This document shows positions 14,637-23,989 of a stretch of DNA of 64,000 bases, one piece after another; position 1 is the first letter of the stretch; every line of letters starts with the position of its first letter. The translations under genes and the position numbers were made by a program. Under the pieces are notes generated by a model. That model ran no database searches, was not told the origin of the DNA, and saw only the letters and a program-made list of their open reading frames with translations. Origin of the DNA: Stappia stellulata DSM 5886 (lineage in GTDB: Bacteria > Pseudomonadota > Alphaproteobacteria > Rhizobiales > Stappiaceae); the NCBI RefSeq assembly GCF_000423705.1, contig NZ_KE384082.1:680843-744842 (forward strand), given 5' to 3'.

Positions 14637-15431
14637 ATGAAAAAGATCTTGAAAATCTCGGCGCTCACGGCTGCCGTGACGATGGCGAGCCTTGCATCGG
14701 CAACCGCCGAGACGCTCAGGGTGGGAACCGAGGGCGCCTATGCTCCGTTCAATTATGTTTCCGAAAACGGTGCGATCGAAGGGTTCGACGTGGACATCGG
14801 AAACGCCATCTGCGACGTGATGAAAGTCGAGTGCACGTGGAGCGTACATGACTGGGGCGGCATCATCCCGGCCCTGAATGCCAACAAGTTCGACTTCATG
14901 GTTGCATCGATGGCGATCACGCCGACGCGCCAGAAAGCGGTAAACTTCACCGACCCGTACTATTTCAACGCCATGCGCTTCGTGAAGCTCAAGGAAGTCG
15001 ATCTCGACGATGCGAAGCCCGAAACGCTCAAGGGCCTGACCATCGGCGCACAGCAAGGCGCGGTGTCCGCAAAGGTGCTGGACGACTGGTTCCCCGACAG
15101 CGACATCAAGCTCTTCCCCAAGCTCGGCGAAGCCCTGATGGACCTGGAAAGCGGTCGCATCGATCTGGTGCTGGCGAGCCAGTTCGCCATCGGCGACTGG
15201 ATGAAAAACGGCGTGGATTGCTGTGAATTCGTCGGCGAGAGCTTCCTGATGGATGGCACGGTCGGTGCCGGCATCGCCTTCCGCAAGGCGGATACCGACC
15301 TGCAGGCCCGCGTCAACGACGCGCTGCGCACGATCATCGACAACGGCACCTATGAAGAGATCCGAAAAAGCTATTTCGACTTCGATGTCATGAGCAAGCC
15401 GGACTATGTGAGCGAACTGTTCAACAAGTAA
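14637..15431 (+). CDS. Polar amino acid ABC transporter, substrate-binding protein
   Basis: A 264-residue periplasmic binding protein of the lysine/arginine/ornithine (SBP_bac_3) type. It has a signal peptide (MKKILKISALTAAVTMASLASATA), then ETLRVGTEGAYAPFNYVSENGAIEGFDVDIGNAICD and the MVASMAITPTRQKAVNFTDPYYF motif. A cysteine pair (NGVDCCEF) is present. GGAGGA lies 8 bases before the ATG. It is the first gene of a seven-gene rightward unit with two permeases, an ATPase and three enzymes. The enzymes downstream (OCD and racemase families) suggest a diamino acid or a related D-amino acid as cargo. Confidence 0.93.
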   Translation: MKKILKISALTAAVTMASLASATAETLRVGTEGAYAPFNYVSENGAIEGFDVDIGNAICDVMKVECTWSVHDWGGIIPALNANKFDFMVASMAITPTRQKAVNFTDPYYFNAMRFVKLKEVDLDDAKPETLKGLTIGAQQGAVSAKVLDDWFPDSDIKLFPKLGEALMDLESGRIDLVLASQFAIGDWMKNGVDCCEFVGESFLMDGTVGAGIAFRKADTDLQARVNDALRTIIDNGTYEEIRKSYFDFDVMSKPDYVSELFNK

Positions 15432-15470
15432 GCCGCATGCGCCCGCGCCCTTGCGGCGCAGGTCATCAAG

Positions 15471-15507
15471 GGCAGGCCGGTTGCCTTCATTGAAGAACCG
15501 GCCTGCC
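15471..15507 (+). terminator. Intercistronic hairpin between binding protein and permease genes
   Basis: GGCAGGCCGGTT (15471-15482) pairs perfectly with AACCGGCCTGCC (15496-15507) around a 13-base loop. Such hairpins often stabilise the binding-protein mRNA and partly stop transcription before the permease genes. Confidence 0.65.
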
Positions 15508-15566
15508 GACTTTCCGTCAGCATAGCGGGCATTGCGGGATCCGTGCGTTGCCTGACAGAGGACGCC

Positions 15567-16292
15567 ATGACCTGGTTGAACTCACTTTCCTACGGAAGCG
15601 GCGGCTGGGGCGATGAACTGCTGCACGGTCTGGGCGTCACGCTCGCCCTTGCGCTTGCGACCTTTCCCTTCGCCATCGTCCTGTCGTTCCTGATCCACTG
15701 GGCCAAGGTGTCGCGCTACAGGCCGGTCAGGATGTTCGGACGCGCCTACACGACCGTCTTCAAAAGCCTGCCGGAAATCCTGACGCTTCTGATCCTCTAC
15801 TATCAGTCGCAAGCCATCGTTTCCTGGCTGGTCACGGCCGTGGCGCCCGGCTCCCATCTTTCCATCAGCCCATTCGTGGCCGGGATGATGTCGCTCGCCT
15901 TCGTGATCAGCGCCTATGGCAGCGAAGTGGTGCGCGGCGCGCTCAATGCGGTCGGAAAGGGCCAATTCGAGGCAGCAAGCTCTCTCGGTCTTTCGCCGTT
16001 TCATGCCTTCTTCAAGGTCATCCTGCCGCAACTCTGGCGCCATGCCATTCCGGGATTCGGCAATCTTTGGGTCATTCTTCTCAAGGACACCTCCCTGGTT
16101 TCGGTCATCACCTTGTTCGAACTGACCCATGTGGCGACACTCGCAATCAACACCACCCGCCAGCCCTTCCTGTTCTTCGGCCTGATCGCGATCATCTATG
16201 TGTTGCTGGTGACCCTCTCGACCAGGGCCCAGAAACAGATCGAGAAGCGCGTCTCCAGAGGCTTTATCCGCGAGGAGAACGGCGATGTTTGA
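15567..16292 (+). CDS. Amino acid ABC transporter permease (HisMQ type), first subunit
   Basis: A 241-residue inner-membrane protein with five or so hydrophobic helices and the cytoplasmic EAA loop QFEAASSLGLSPFHAFFKVILPQLWRHAIPGFGNLW that contacts the ATPase. The ATG at 15567 is chosen because the family begins close to MTWLNSLSYGSGGWGDELLHGLGVTLALALATFPF; an upstream in-frame GTG at 15543 is less fitting. The end overlaps the second permease by eight bases. Confidence 0.93.
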   Translation: MTWLNSLSYGSGGWGDELLHGLGVTLALALATFPFAIVLSFLIHWAKVSRYRPVRMFGRAYTTVFKSLPEILTLLILYYQSQAIVSWLVTAVAPGSHLSISPFVAGMMSLAFVISAYGSEVVRGALNAVGKGQFEAASSLGLSPFHAFFKVILPQLWRHAIPGFGNLWVILLKDTSLVSVITLFELTHVATLAINTTRQPFLFFGLIAIIYVLLVTLSTRAQKQIEKRVSRGFIREENGDV

Positions 16293-16959
16293 GCTCTATT
16301 TCGGAGAAATGGCGCGCTGGAACGACGGCCTGATCCTGACGGCGGTGATGAGCACCCTGTCGGTCGTGATCGGATTCTTCGTCGCCCTGCCGATCGCTCT
16401 TGCCCGGTCGAAATCGAAGGGCATCCCGGGCTGGCTGGCCCTGGGATATGTAAATGTGTTCCGCGGCGTTCCCCTGCTCGTTCTGATGTTCCTGATCTAT
16501 TACGGATCCGGTCAGTTCAGCCGCGAGCTTCGCTCGATCGGACTGTGGTGGTTTTTCCGCGACGCTTACTACTGCGGCCTGCTCGCATTGGTGCTGAACA
16601 CGGCCGCCTATCAGGCAGAGATCATCCGGGGCAGCCTCGACACCATCGCCACCTCGGTCCTGGAGACCAATGCGGCTTTGAACCTGACCCGCTGGACCAG
16701 CTTTCGCCGGGTGCTCCTGCCGATCGCTTTCGCCAAGGCGCTGCCGCCGCTCGGCAACGAATACATCCTGATGGTGAAGGCAACGTCGCTTCTGGCGATC
16801 ATCACGGTCTTCGACCTGATGGGACAGGCGCGAATGATCTTTTCCGAGACCTTCGATCTGCGCGTCTACTACATCGCCGCCGCGCATTACCTGGTCCTGG
16901 TTCTTCTCATCGAATGGGTGCTGCGCCGCGTCGAAGCCAGAATCAAGTGGATGGCCTGA
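16285..16959 (+). CDS. Amino acid ABC transporter permease (HisMQ type), second subunit
   Basis: A 224-residue partner permease. TM helices begin at [35 protein letters not shown], and the ATPase-coupling loop is [50 protein letters not shown]. It overlaps the first permease by eight bases, so the two are translated together and should form the heterodimeric channel. Its specificity follows the binding protein at 14637-15431. Confidence 0.93.
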   Translation: MFELYFGEMARWNDGLILTAVMSTLSVVIGFFVALPIALARSKSKGIPGWLALGYVNVFRGVPLLVLMFLIYYGSGQFSRELRSIGLWWFFRDAYYCGLLALVLNTAAYQAEIIRGSLDTIATSVLETNAALNLTRWTSFRRVLLPIAFAKALPPLGNEYILMVKATSLLAIITVFDLMGQARMIFSETFDLRVYYIAAAHYLVLVLLIEWVLRRVEARIKWMA

Positions 16960-16997
16960 TGGGCCTGGCCTTGGGCCAACCAACAAGGAGATCGGGC

Positions 16998-17741
16998 ATG
17001 CTTGCCGATACCGCCATCAAATTCGAGAACATGAACAAGTACTTCGGCACGTTCCATGTTCTGAAGGACATAAATCTCGACGTTGCCAAGGGCGAACGCA
17101 TCGTGGTCTGCGGTCCCTCGGGATCGGGCAAATCGACGCTCATTCGCTGCGTCAATGCACTCGAGCAATACCAGTCCGGCCACCTCTATGTGGACGGGAT
17201 CGAGCTCGATGAAACACCCGGCACGATCCGGAAGGTCCGAAATCACGTCGGTATGTGTTTTCAGCATTTCAACCTGTTTCCGCATCTGACGGCGCTCGAA
17301 AACTGCACACTGTCGCCGATCTTCACCCACAAGATCCCCAAGGCCGAGGCGGAAAAACAGGCCATGGACTATCTGGCCAAGGTGCGCATGGAGGGTTTTG
17401 CGCACAAATACCCGTCCCAGCTCTCGGGCGGACAGCAGCAACGCGTGGCGATCGCCCGTTCGCTGTGCATGAAGCCCGACATCATGCTGTTCGACGAACC
17501 GACTTCCGCCCTCGATCCCGAAAGCATCTCGGAGGTGCTGGATGTGATGGTCGATCTGGCCGACGGCGGCATGACCATGATGTGCGTCACCCACGAGATG
17601 GGGTTCGCGCGCAAGGTCGCGGACCGGGTCGTGTTCATGGATGCGGGCGAGATCGTCGAGGTCAACGACCCCGAAGGCTTCTTCGCCAATCCGCAGGAAG
17701 AGCGCTCCGCGAAATTCCTGAAACAAATCATCAATCACTAG
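16998..17741 (+). CDS. Amino acid ABC transporter ATP-binding protein
   Basis: A 247-residue ABC ATPase of the GlnQ/HisP group. Walker A is GPSGSGKST, the Q-loop is in [18 protein letters not shown], the signature is [34 protein letters not shown] (Walker B included) and the H-loop is [20 protein letters not shown]. The ATG has AAGGAG upstream (16985-16990). It completes the binding protein/permease/permease/ATPase set. Confidence 0.95.
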   Translation: MLADTAIKFENMNKYFGTFHVLKDINLDVAKGERIVVCGPSGSGKSTLIRCVNALEQYQSGHLYVDGIELDETPGTIRKVRNHVGMCFQHFNLFPHLTALENCTLSPIFTHKIPKAEAEKQAMDYLAKVRMEGFAHKYPSQLSGGQQQRVAIARSLCMKPDIMLFDEPTSALDPESISEVLDVMVDLADGGMTMMCVTHEMGFARKVADRVVFMDAGEIVEVNDPEGFFANPQEERSAKFLKQIINH

Positions 17742-17800
17742 TCGCAGGGGTCGCCTCCAGTATTTCGGGGGCCATATCCGAGAAAAACGAGAGGCAAGGC

Positions 17801-19291
17801 ATGCGTTTTCGCGTGGCCGTCATCGGCTTTATTCATGAAAGCAATACATTCACGTCGCTGTCGACCGATATGCAGGACTTCCGCTCCACCCAGTATTTCC
17901 TGGGACAGGACGTTCTTGCCGAATTCAGGAACACGGGGTCGGAGATCGGTGGCTGCATCGATGTCGTCGAGGAAAAGGGATGGGCGCCCGACTATATCGT
18001 CGGCGCCCACGCCCAGCCCGGCGGACCGGTTTCCGAAGCCGCCCGCACCGAGATCACCGAGGAATGCCTTCGCCGCCTCAAGGACGGCGGCCCCTACGAT
18101 GGCATTTTCGTCGCCTTGCACGGCGCCATGGTGACCGAGACCGATCAGGACGGCGAAAGCCAGTTTCTGAGGGAACTGCGGACGGTCGTGGGAGACGACG
18201 TACCCGTCGCCATCACGCTCGACCTTCATGCGAATGTCTTCGACGAGCTGGCGGAACTGGCGCAGATCGCGGTCTCGTTCCGCACCTATCCGCATGTCGA
18301 CCTGCGCGAGGTCGGTCGCGAGGCCAGCGAACGCCTGGATGAGGCCATGGCCGGTCGCAGCGCACCGAAAATCGCCGTCCACCGCCCCCCGGTTCTGCTT
18401 GGCTGCGATGACGGCCGGACCTCCGATGACGGACCGATGTGTCGCCTGCTGGAAAGCGCGGCGCGCGAGATGGACGCGCCCGGCATCCTGAACGTGGCGA
18501 TCAACGCCGGCTTTCCCGACGCCGACGTCTGGGCGTCGGGGCCGAGCGTTCTTGTGACCTACGACAGCCTTGCGACAAGCCGCGAGGCCGCCGATGCGGT
18601 CGCCGGACGGATCTGCGATGAAATCTGGGCCTGCCGCGACACCTGGAACGGCCCCATTCCGCTCGACGACTGCATGCTAAGGCTGAAGGCCATCACGCCG
18701 GCCAACGGCCCGGTCGTCATCGCCGACTATGCCGACAATCCCGGGGGCGGCGCCCACAGCGACTGCACGGCGCTCATTTCGGCGCTCCTGGACGCCGGCG
18801 TCACCAATGCAGCCGCCGGCGCACTGCTCGACCCCGAGGCGGCCGAAATGTTGGCGGCAAAGGGCGTCGGGGCCAAGATCACACTTGCCATCGGCGGCAA
18901 GACCGACCCGACGGTGGGCGGCGGACCGATCGAAGTGACCGGCACGGTCATGGCGGTCAGCGACGGACACTTCCACTTCGAAGGACCGATGTTCACCGGC
19001 CTGCCCGCGTCCACCGGCACCAGCGTGTGTCTGCGCGTCGACGGTCTCGACATCATGATCGTCTCCGAGCGGATGCAGGTCTACGACCAGAACATCCTGC
19101 GCGTCGTCGGGATCGAACCGGCCGAAAAGGCGATCCTCGCGGTGAAGTCCATGAACCACTTCAAAGGCGCGTTCCGGCCAATCGCCTCCGAGATCATCGT
19201 GACGGATGCGGGGGGGCTTTGCTCGCCCGACCTGTCCCGGCGCACCTACACCCGGCTGCGTCGCCCGGTCTTTCCTCTCGACACACTGTGA
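17801..19291 (+). CDS. M81 / MlrC-like metallopeptidase family protein
   Basis: A 496-residue protein of the microcystinase C (MlrC) family. It opens RVAVIGFIHESNTFTSLSTD, has ALHGAMVTETDQDGE and ITLDLHANVF as likely Zn-binding segments with RTYPHVDLREVG, and ends with a family C-terminal part (GGGAHSDCTALISALLDAG... AVKSMNHFKGAF). MlrC family members hydrolyse small linear peptides or related amides. Located inside an amino acid import/catabolism operon, it may release a diamino acid from a conjugate. The substrate is unknown; degradation of microcystin itself is not implied. Confidence 0.88.
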   Translation: MRFRVAVIGFIHESNTFTSLSTDMQDFRSTQYFLGQDVLAEFRNTGSEIGGCIDVVEEKGWAPDYIVGAHAQPGGPVSEAARTEITEECLRRLKDGGPYDGIFVALHGAMVTETDQDGESQFLRELRTVVGDDVPVAITLDLHANVFDELAELAQIAVSFRTYPHVDLREVGREASERLDEAMAGRSAPKIAVHRPPVLLGCDDGRTSDDGPMCRLLESAAREMDAPGILNVAINAGFPDADVWASGPSVLVTYDSLATSREAADAVAGRICDEIWACRDTWNGPIPLDDCMLRLKAITPANGPVVIADYADNPGGGAHSDCTALISALLDAGVTNAAAGALLDPEAAEMLAAKGVGAKITLAIGGKTDPTVGGGPIEVTGTVMAVSDGHFHFEGPMFTGLPASTGTSVCLRVDGLDIMIVSERMQVYDQNILRVVGIEPAEKAILAVKSMNHFKGAFRPIASEIIVTDAGGLCSPDLSRRTYTRLRRPVFPLDTL

Positions 19292-19299
19292 GCATTGCC

Positions 19300-20361
19300 A
19301 TGTCTGCGTCTCCCCTCGCCCTCGTCCCCTTCGTCAATGTCGAAAACATGATGCGTCTGGTCCTGGAGATCGGCATCGAGCGCTGCCTTGAAGAGCTGAC
19401 CGCCTATGTCGAGGAGGACTTCCGCCGCTGGGAGCTCTTCGACAAGACGCCCCGTGTCGCCTCGCACACCGACGATGGCGTGATCGAGCTGATGCCGACA
19501 TCCGACGGCATCGACTATGCGTTCAAATACGTCAACGGGCACCCCAAGAACATGAAGGACGGATTGCAGACCGTGACAGCCTTCGGGGTGCTGTCCTCGG
19601 TGGAAACCGGCTATCCGGTGCTGTTTTCCGAAATGACGATCCTCACGGCCTTGCGCACCGCCGCAACCTCGGCGATGGCGACAAGGGCGCTGGCGCCCGG
19701 GGGCGCGACCACCCTCGCCATCATCGGCAACGGGGCGCAGGCGGAGTTTCAGGCACTGGCGCTCAAGACGGTCTGCGGCATCACCGACCTTCGCCTTTTC
19801 GACACGGACCGGGCCGCGACGGAAAAATGCGCCCGCAACCTGTCGGGCGCGGGGCTGAGCATCGTCAAATGCACGAGCCCGGAAGAGGCGATCCTGGGCG
19901 CCGACGTGATCACCACCTGCACCGCCGACAAGCAATATGCGACGGTGCTCACCGACAACATGGTCGGCGCGGGCGTGCATATCAACGCCATCGGCGGGGA
20001 TTGCCCGGGCAAGACCGAGCTGCACGCCGACATCCTCAACCGCTCGGGCGTTTTCGTCGAGTATCCGCCCCAGACCCGGATCGAGGGCGAAATCCAGCAG
20101 ATGCCCGAGGATTTCCCGGTGACGGAACTCTGGCGGGTCCTGGCCGGCGAGGAAAAGGGCCGCGAAACCGACCGCCAGATCACGCTCTTCGACGGGGTCG
20201 GCTTCGCCATCGAGGACTTCTCCGCATTGCGCTGGTTGCGCGACAAGGTCGCCCGCTCGACGTGGCATGTCGATCTTGACCTGATTGCCGATCCCGACGA
20301 TCCGCGCGATCTCTATGGCATGATCCAGCGCGAGAAACTGCGTATGCAGCGGGCCGGGTAG
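19300..20361 (+). CDS. Ornithine cyclodeaminase / mu-crystallin family protein
   Basis: A 353-residue NAD-dependent enzyme of the OCD family. It has VASHTDDGVIELMPTSDGIDYAFKYVNGHPKNMKDGLQTVTAFGVL (substrate side with the conserved Lys), a Rossmann turn IIGNGAQAEFQALAL, and NAIGGDCPGKTELHADIL, typical of ornithine cyclodeaminases. OCD converts L-ornithine to L-proline and ammonia; relatives act on lysine, alanine or other amino acids. A GTG at 19288 overlapping the previous stop (GTGA) is an alternative start. The next gene is a racemase family protein, making D-ornithine to L-ornithine to proline a reasonable route. Confidence 0.88.
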   Translation: MSASPLALVPFVNVENMMRLVLEIGIERCLEELTAYVEEDFRRWELFDKTPRVASHTDDGVIELMPTSDGIDYAFKYVNGHPKNMKDGLQTVTAFGVLSSVETGYPVLFSEMTILTALRTAATSAMATRALAPGGATTLAIIGNGAQAEFQALALKTVCGITDLRLFDTDRAATEKCARNLSGAGLSIVKCTSPEEAILGADVITTCTADKQYATVLTDNMVGAGVHINAIGGDCPGKTELHADILNRSGVFVEYPPQTRIEGEIQQMPEDFPVTELWRVLAGEEKGRETDRQITLFDGVGFAIEDFSALRWLRDKVARSTWHVDLDLIADPDDPRDLYGMIQREKLRMQRAG

Positions 20362-20365
20362 CAAG

Positions 20366-21559
20366 ATGAACACCTGCGTCGAGGGAAGTGGAAGATGGGC
20401 GGATCCGGCGTCCGGCGCGGCAGCGCGGATAGAGATCCGGCCCGATGTTCTCAGGCAAAACTTCACGGTATTGCGCGGGCTGTGCGCCGAGCATGACATC
20501 GCCATTTCCGGCGTGACCAAGGGCGTCGGCGGACACCCCGACGTTGCCCGCCTGATGCTGGATGCAGGCATCCATTCGCTCGCGGATGCGCGCCTAGAGA
20601 ACATCCGGCGGATGCGCATCGCCGGCATCACGGCGCCGATCCACCTCCTGCGTCCGCCGGGCCTGGGAGAGATCGCGGATGCGGTGAGGCTGACCGATCT
20701 CATTTTCGTGTCCAACAGGACCACGATCGACGCCATTGCCCATCACGCACGCGCATCGGGATCCACAATGAAGATTGCACCGATGGTGGATCTTGGAGAC
20801 CTGCGCGAAGGGGTTTCCCCAGGGGACCTGCTGGAGCTTATCGACCATGCTCACGCGCTTGAAGGGGTCGAGATAACCGGCCTCGGCACGAATTTCGCCT
20901 GCCATACGGGCCTGCTTCCAACGCGCGAGAACCTTGCGGTCTTTGCCGGATTGACCGAGCAGGTCGAGAACCGGATCGGCCGCGCGCTGGAGACCGTCTC
21001 TGGCGGAAACAGCGCATCGCTTCTGGCGATGAGGCGCGGTGACTTCCCGCCGAAAATCACCCACCTTCGTCTGGGGGAAAGTCTCCTGTTCGGCATTGAG
21101 GTGGCGCAGGGCACCGCCATTCCCGGCACACGACGCGACGGTTTCATCATCGCCGCCGAAATCCTGGAAACCTGGGACAGGGACACGGACCCCTCCGCCC
21201 CCCGCACGCGCAACGCATTGGGCGAGGAGGTCACCCTCACAGTATCAGGCCGCCGTCACATGGCGGTCCTGGGGATCGGGGCGGTCGATACGACAATCCG
21301 CGATCTTGCTCCGGTCGACCCCGACGTCACCTTGCTTGGTTTCTCAAGCGACCACACCGTTATCGACATTTCCAACGCGCGGGCGTTCAGGCCGGGCGAT
21401 GTTCTGCGGTTCGTCCCGAGTTACTCGGCACTCGCCACCGCCATGTCCTCTCCATACCTCTACAGCGTGGAGTTTGGCGGCGGGAGAGGATCCCACGGCA
21501 CCGCCCCACGAATTGAAGCTCTGTCGAATGGCGACGGAAAGCGTTTCGATCCAGCGTAA
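20366..21559 (+). CDS. PLP-dependent alanine/ornithine racemase family protein
   Basis: A 397-residue fold-type III PLP enzyme. The PLP lysine is Lys52 in ISGVTKGVGGHPDVARLMLDAG, and HSLADARLENIRRMRIAGITAPIHLLRPPG and THLRLGESLLFG are shared with ornithine racemase (Orr) and YhfX-type proteins. It starts four bases after the OCD stop. Known relatives interconvert L- and D-ornithine or alanine. Next to OCD and a polar amino acid importer, ornithine racemisation is the best guess. It is the last gene of the rightward operon. Confidence 0.82.
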   Translation: MNTCVEGSGRWADPASGAAARIEIRPDVLRQNFTVLRGLCAEHDIAISGVTKGVGGHPDVARLMLDAGIHSLADARLENIRRMRIAGITAPIHLLRPPGLGEIADAVRLTDLIFVSNRTTIDAIAHHARASGSTMKIAPMVDLGDLREGVSPGDLLELIDHAHALEGVEITGLGTNFACHTGLLPTRENLAVFAGLTEQVENRIGRALETVSGGNSASLLAMRRGDFPPKITHLRLGESLLFGIEVAQGTAIPGTRRDGFIIAAEILETWDRDTDPSAPRTRNALGEEVTLTVSGRRHMAVLGIGAVDTTIRDLAPVDPDVTLLGFSSDHTVIDISNARAFRPGDVLRFVPSYSALATAMSSPYLYSVEFGGGRGSHGTAPRIEALSNGDGKRFDPA

Positions 21560-21783
21560 TACGGAAGCATGAGACGAAGCGGAAAGGCACCCTGAGGCGG
21601 GGGCGCGATCGGAGACGTGAATTTGGCGCATGGACGTCGACGACTCTCGGCGGTCGTCGAATGCGGCACGCGTCTTCAAAAACACCGCGCCCGGTTCCGG
21701 CACCGGTCGAAACCACAAACATGGATGCAACCGGGTTGCTGGCTGAACCGGCAAAACAGCGCAAGGCGCCGCCCGAACGACGG

Positions 21784-21820
21784 CCCGCCACCCGGTTGAC
21801 GTCGACAACCGGCTGGCGGG
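21784..21820. terminator. Long hairpin between convergent racemase and aldehyde dehydrogenase genes
   Basis: The 15-base arms 21784-21798 and 21806-21820 pair with one mismatch around a seven-base loop ACGTCGA. Outer segments GGCAAAACAGC (21750-21760) and GCTGTTTCGCC (21823-21833) can also pair with one mismatch. The rest of 21560-21858 holds no gene. Confidence 0.5.
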
Positions 21821-21858
21821 CAGCTGTTTCGCCGTCCCGTGGATCGTCTCCGGATCCC

Positions 21859-23316
21859 CTACCTCAGATCGATTGGGAGAAGGATGTCCGGCAAATTCTG
21901 GTAACAGACGGGCCGGAGCCAACGACGAATGGCAAGGGACCCGACAGACGTGTGGCCGAAATTCGTGGAAGCGGGATAGGGGCCTCCGTGAACCATCGCG
22001 TCGCAAACCTCCACTCCGGTCGGGAACCCGTTGGCAAGGACCCGGCCGGCCTTGCGTTCGAGAACGGGCATCAGCGCGCGCGCCGCATCGGTGTCCTCTT
22101 CGTCCATATGGATCGTGCAGGTCAGCTGTCCCTCGAGACTCTTGGCGATTTCACGCATCTCGGCGGCGGTCTCGACCTCGACGATCAGTCCCAGCGGACC
22201 GAAAACCTCCTCGCCCAGGGCCCTGGTTTTCAGCCATGTCCGCCCTGTCGTGCGATAGAGGCCCGGCGTGACGACCCGAGCGCTGCAATCGGCGGAATAG
22301 AGTTCCTCGACGCCCGCAATGGCCGCAACATCCTTGCACCCCGCCCGATAGGCCTGCGCGATCGCGTCGGTGAGCATCGTCTGCCCGACCGTATCCTCGA
22401 GAGCGGCGACCGCCGCGCGGGCAAAGGCATCGGCATCCGCCCCTGCGACCACGACTGCGATACCGGGATTGGTGCAGAACTGTCCCGCGCCCATTGTCAG
22501 CGAGGCTGCCCATCCGGATGCAATCTGCCCGCCCCTTTCAGCCATGGCATGGGAAAGCAGAAACATCGGGTTCACGCTTCCCAGCTCCCCGAAGAACGGA
22601 ACCGGTTCCGGCCGCGCCGCGCAAAGATCGAAGAGAGCCCGCCCTCCGGCAAGCGATCCGGTAAACCCGACCGCTCGGATCAGGGGATGGGTCACCAAGG
22701 CCTGTCCGGCCTCTCGCGTGCCGTCCTGGACGAGGGAGAAGACGCCTGGATGAAGGCCCTGCGCCTCGATCGCCGCGAGGATTGCCTCGGCGACCAGTTT
22801 GCCGGTGCCGGGATGCGCGGGATGGCCCTTCACAACCACCGGACAGCCGGCGGCAAGCGCCGAGGCAGTGTCGCCACCGGCAACCGAAAACGCGAGCGGA
22901 AAGTTCGACGCGCCGAAGACCGCCACGGGCCCGATGGGACGCTGCACGAGACTGAGGCGGGGACGCGGAGCGGGTTGCCGGTCCGGCAACGCGGGATCGT
23001 CGCGAACATCGAGATGGTCGCCGGCTTCTATCAGCCGGGCGAACAGGCGCAACTGACCGGTGGTGCGCCCGCGCTCTCCCTCCAGCCGGGCCTCCGGCAA
23101 CCCCGTTTCGGCGGCCGCGACGCGCGTGATTTCGGCGCCCCTGGCCTCGATTTCAACGGCAATTGCCTCCAGAAAGCGCGCCCGGTCGGCCCGGGTCGCG
23201 TGGCCGAAACTCCAGAAGGCCTCCTCGGCAGCGACACAGGCTGCATCAATGTTCCCCGCCGGCCCGGCCTCGCCGTCCACCCATTGGCCGGCAATCAGGT
23301 GCTTGTGCATGGGCAT
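21859..23316 (-). CDS. NADP-type aldehyde dehydrogenase (2-oxoglutarate semialdehyde dehydrogenase group)
   Basis: A 485-residue ALDH. The catalytic Cys281 is in GAGQFCTNPG and the general base Glu244 in GELGSVNPMF; FGASNFPLAFSVAGGDTASALAAGCPVVVKGHPAHPGT is the NADP-binding region of the KGSADH group. These enzymes oxidise 2-oxoglutarate semialdehyde to 2-oxoglutarate at the end of sugar-acid and hydroxyproline pathways. The N-terminus appears about 25-30 residues shorter than relatives between GQWVDGEAG and IDAACVAAEEAFW. The catalytic region is intact. It is the last gene of the leftward operon beginning at 29399. Confidence 0.88.
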   Translation of the reverse strand: MPMHKHLIAGQWVDGEAGPAGNIDAACVAAEEAFWSFGHATRADRARFLEAIAVEIEARGAEITRVAAAETGLPEARLEGERGRTTGQLRLFARLIEAGDHLDVRDDPALPDRQPAPRPRLSLVQRPIGPVAVFGASNFPLAFSVAGGDTASALAAGCPVVVKGHPAHPGTGKLVAEAILAAIEAQGLHPGVFSLVQDGTREAGQALVTHPLIRAVGFTGSLAGGRALFDLCAARPEPVPFFGELGSVNPMFLLSHAMAERGGQIASGWAASLTMGAGQFCTNPGIAVVVAGADADAFARAAVAALEDTVGQTMLTDAIAQAYRAGCKDVAAIAGVEELYSADCSARVVTPGLYRTTGRTWLKTRALGEEVFGPLGLIVEVETAAEMREIAKSLEGQLTCTIHMDEEDTDAARALMPVLERKAGRVLANGFPTGVEVCDAMVHGGPYPASTNFGHTSVGSLAIRRWLRPVCYQNLPDILLPIDLR

Positions 23317-23352
23317 TTTCGTATCCTCTTGGGTTGAAGCTTGCAGGCCTCG

Positions 23353-23988
23353 TCAACCGGCCTTGCCGCAAGGCTCTGAGCGGGCGCCCACTGCAGCTCT
23401 CAAAAGCAGAGCAACGGCGAGCATGCCCGGGTCGTCGTTTCCGATTGACCGCGCCTCGTGAATGCGGGCGCGCCCGACACGGCATGGCAGCGCCCGAAAC
23501 GCCTCCAGCGCCGCATCCGTGGCGACCAACGCCCGCTGCGTCAGGTCGGCACGCGAAACGGCTCCGGCGGTTCCCGCCTCGAGGCTTGCCAGACTGTCGA
23601 TCACGGTCTTGGCGCCTTCGCCGGTCCCGGATCGCGCCATCATTTCCGTGCGGGCCACCCCGACCAGCGCGGACACATCGCCGGGCGCAATGCCGTCGCA
23701 ATCTTTCGTTGCCCGCCCCGACGCCATCAGCGCGGCAATGATCAAGGTGCCGAAACTCGATCCCGTGGAACGGGCCGCCACCTTGGCGAGCTGCAGGAGA
23801 TACGTTCCCACCGCCCCCGACGGTTCCGCCTGCTGATCGGCCATGACGCCGATCATGCGTGCCAGCATCGTGCCGGTATCGCCGTCGCCGAGGTGGGAAT
23901 CCGCCTCGTTCAGGCGCCGTTCCAGCGGCTCGATCCCGGCCTGAATGCGCGCGATGGCATCGCTGATGTCCTGTGCGGTGATCTGCAT
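23353..23988 (-). CDS. dhaL: Dihydroxyacetone kinase L subunit (DAK2 domain)
   Basis: A 211-residue all-helical DAK2 protein. The Mg/nucleotide-binding motif is LNEADSHLGDGDTGTMLARM, followed by STGSSFGTLIIAALMASGRA and ARTEMMARSGTGEGAKTVIDSL. It binds ATP/ADP and phosphorylates the substrate held covalently on DhaK. The dhaK stop lies one base away. No DhaM phosphocarrier gene was found in the window, so it is unclear whether this pair uses ATP directly or a PTS protein encoded elsewhere. Confidence 0.9.
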   Translation of the reverse strand: MQITAQDISDAIARIQAGIEPLERRLNEADSHLGDGDTGTMLARMIGVMADQQAEPSGAVGTYLLQLAKVAARSTGSSFGTLIIAALMASGRATKDCDGIAPGDVSALVGVARTEMMARSGTGEGAKTVIDSLASLEAGTAGAVSRADLTQRALVATDAALEAFRALPCRVGRARIHEARSIGNDDPGMLAVALLLRAAVGARSEPCGKAG

Positions 23989-23989
23989 G

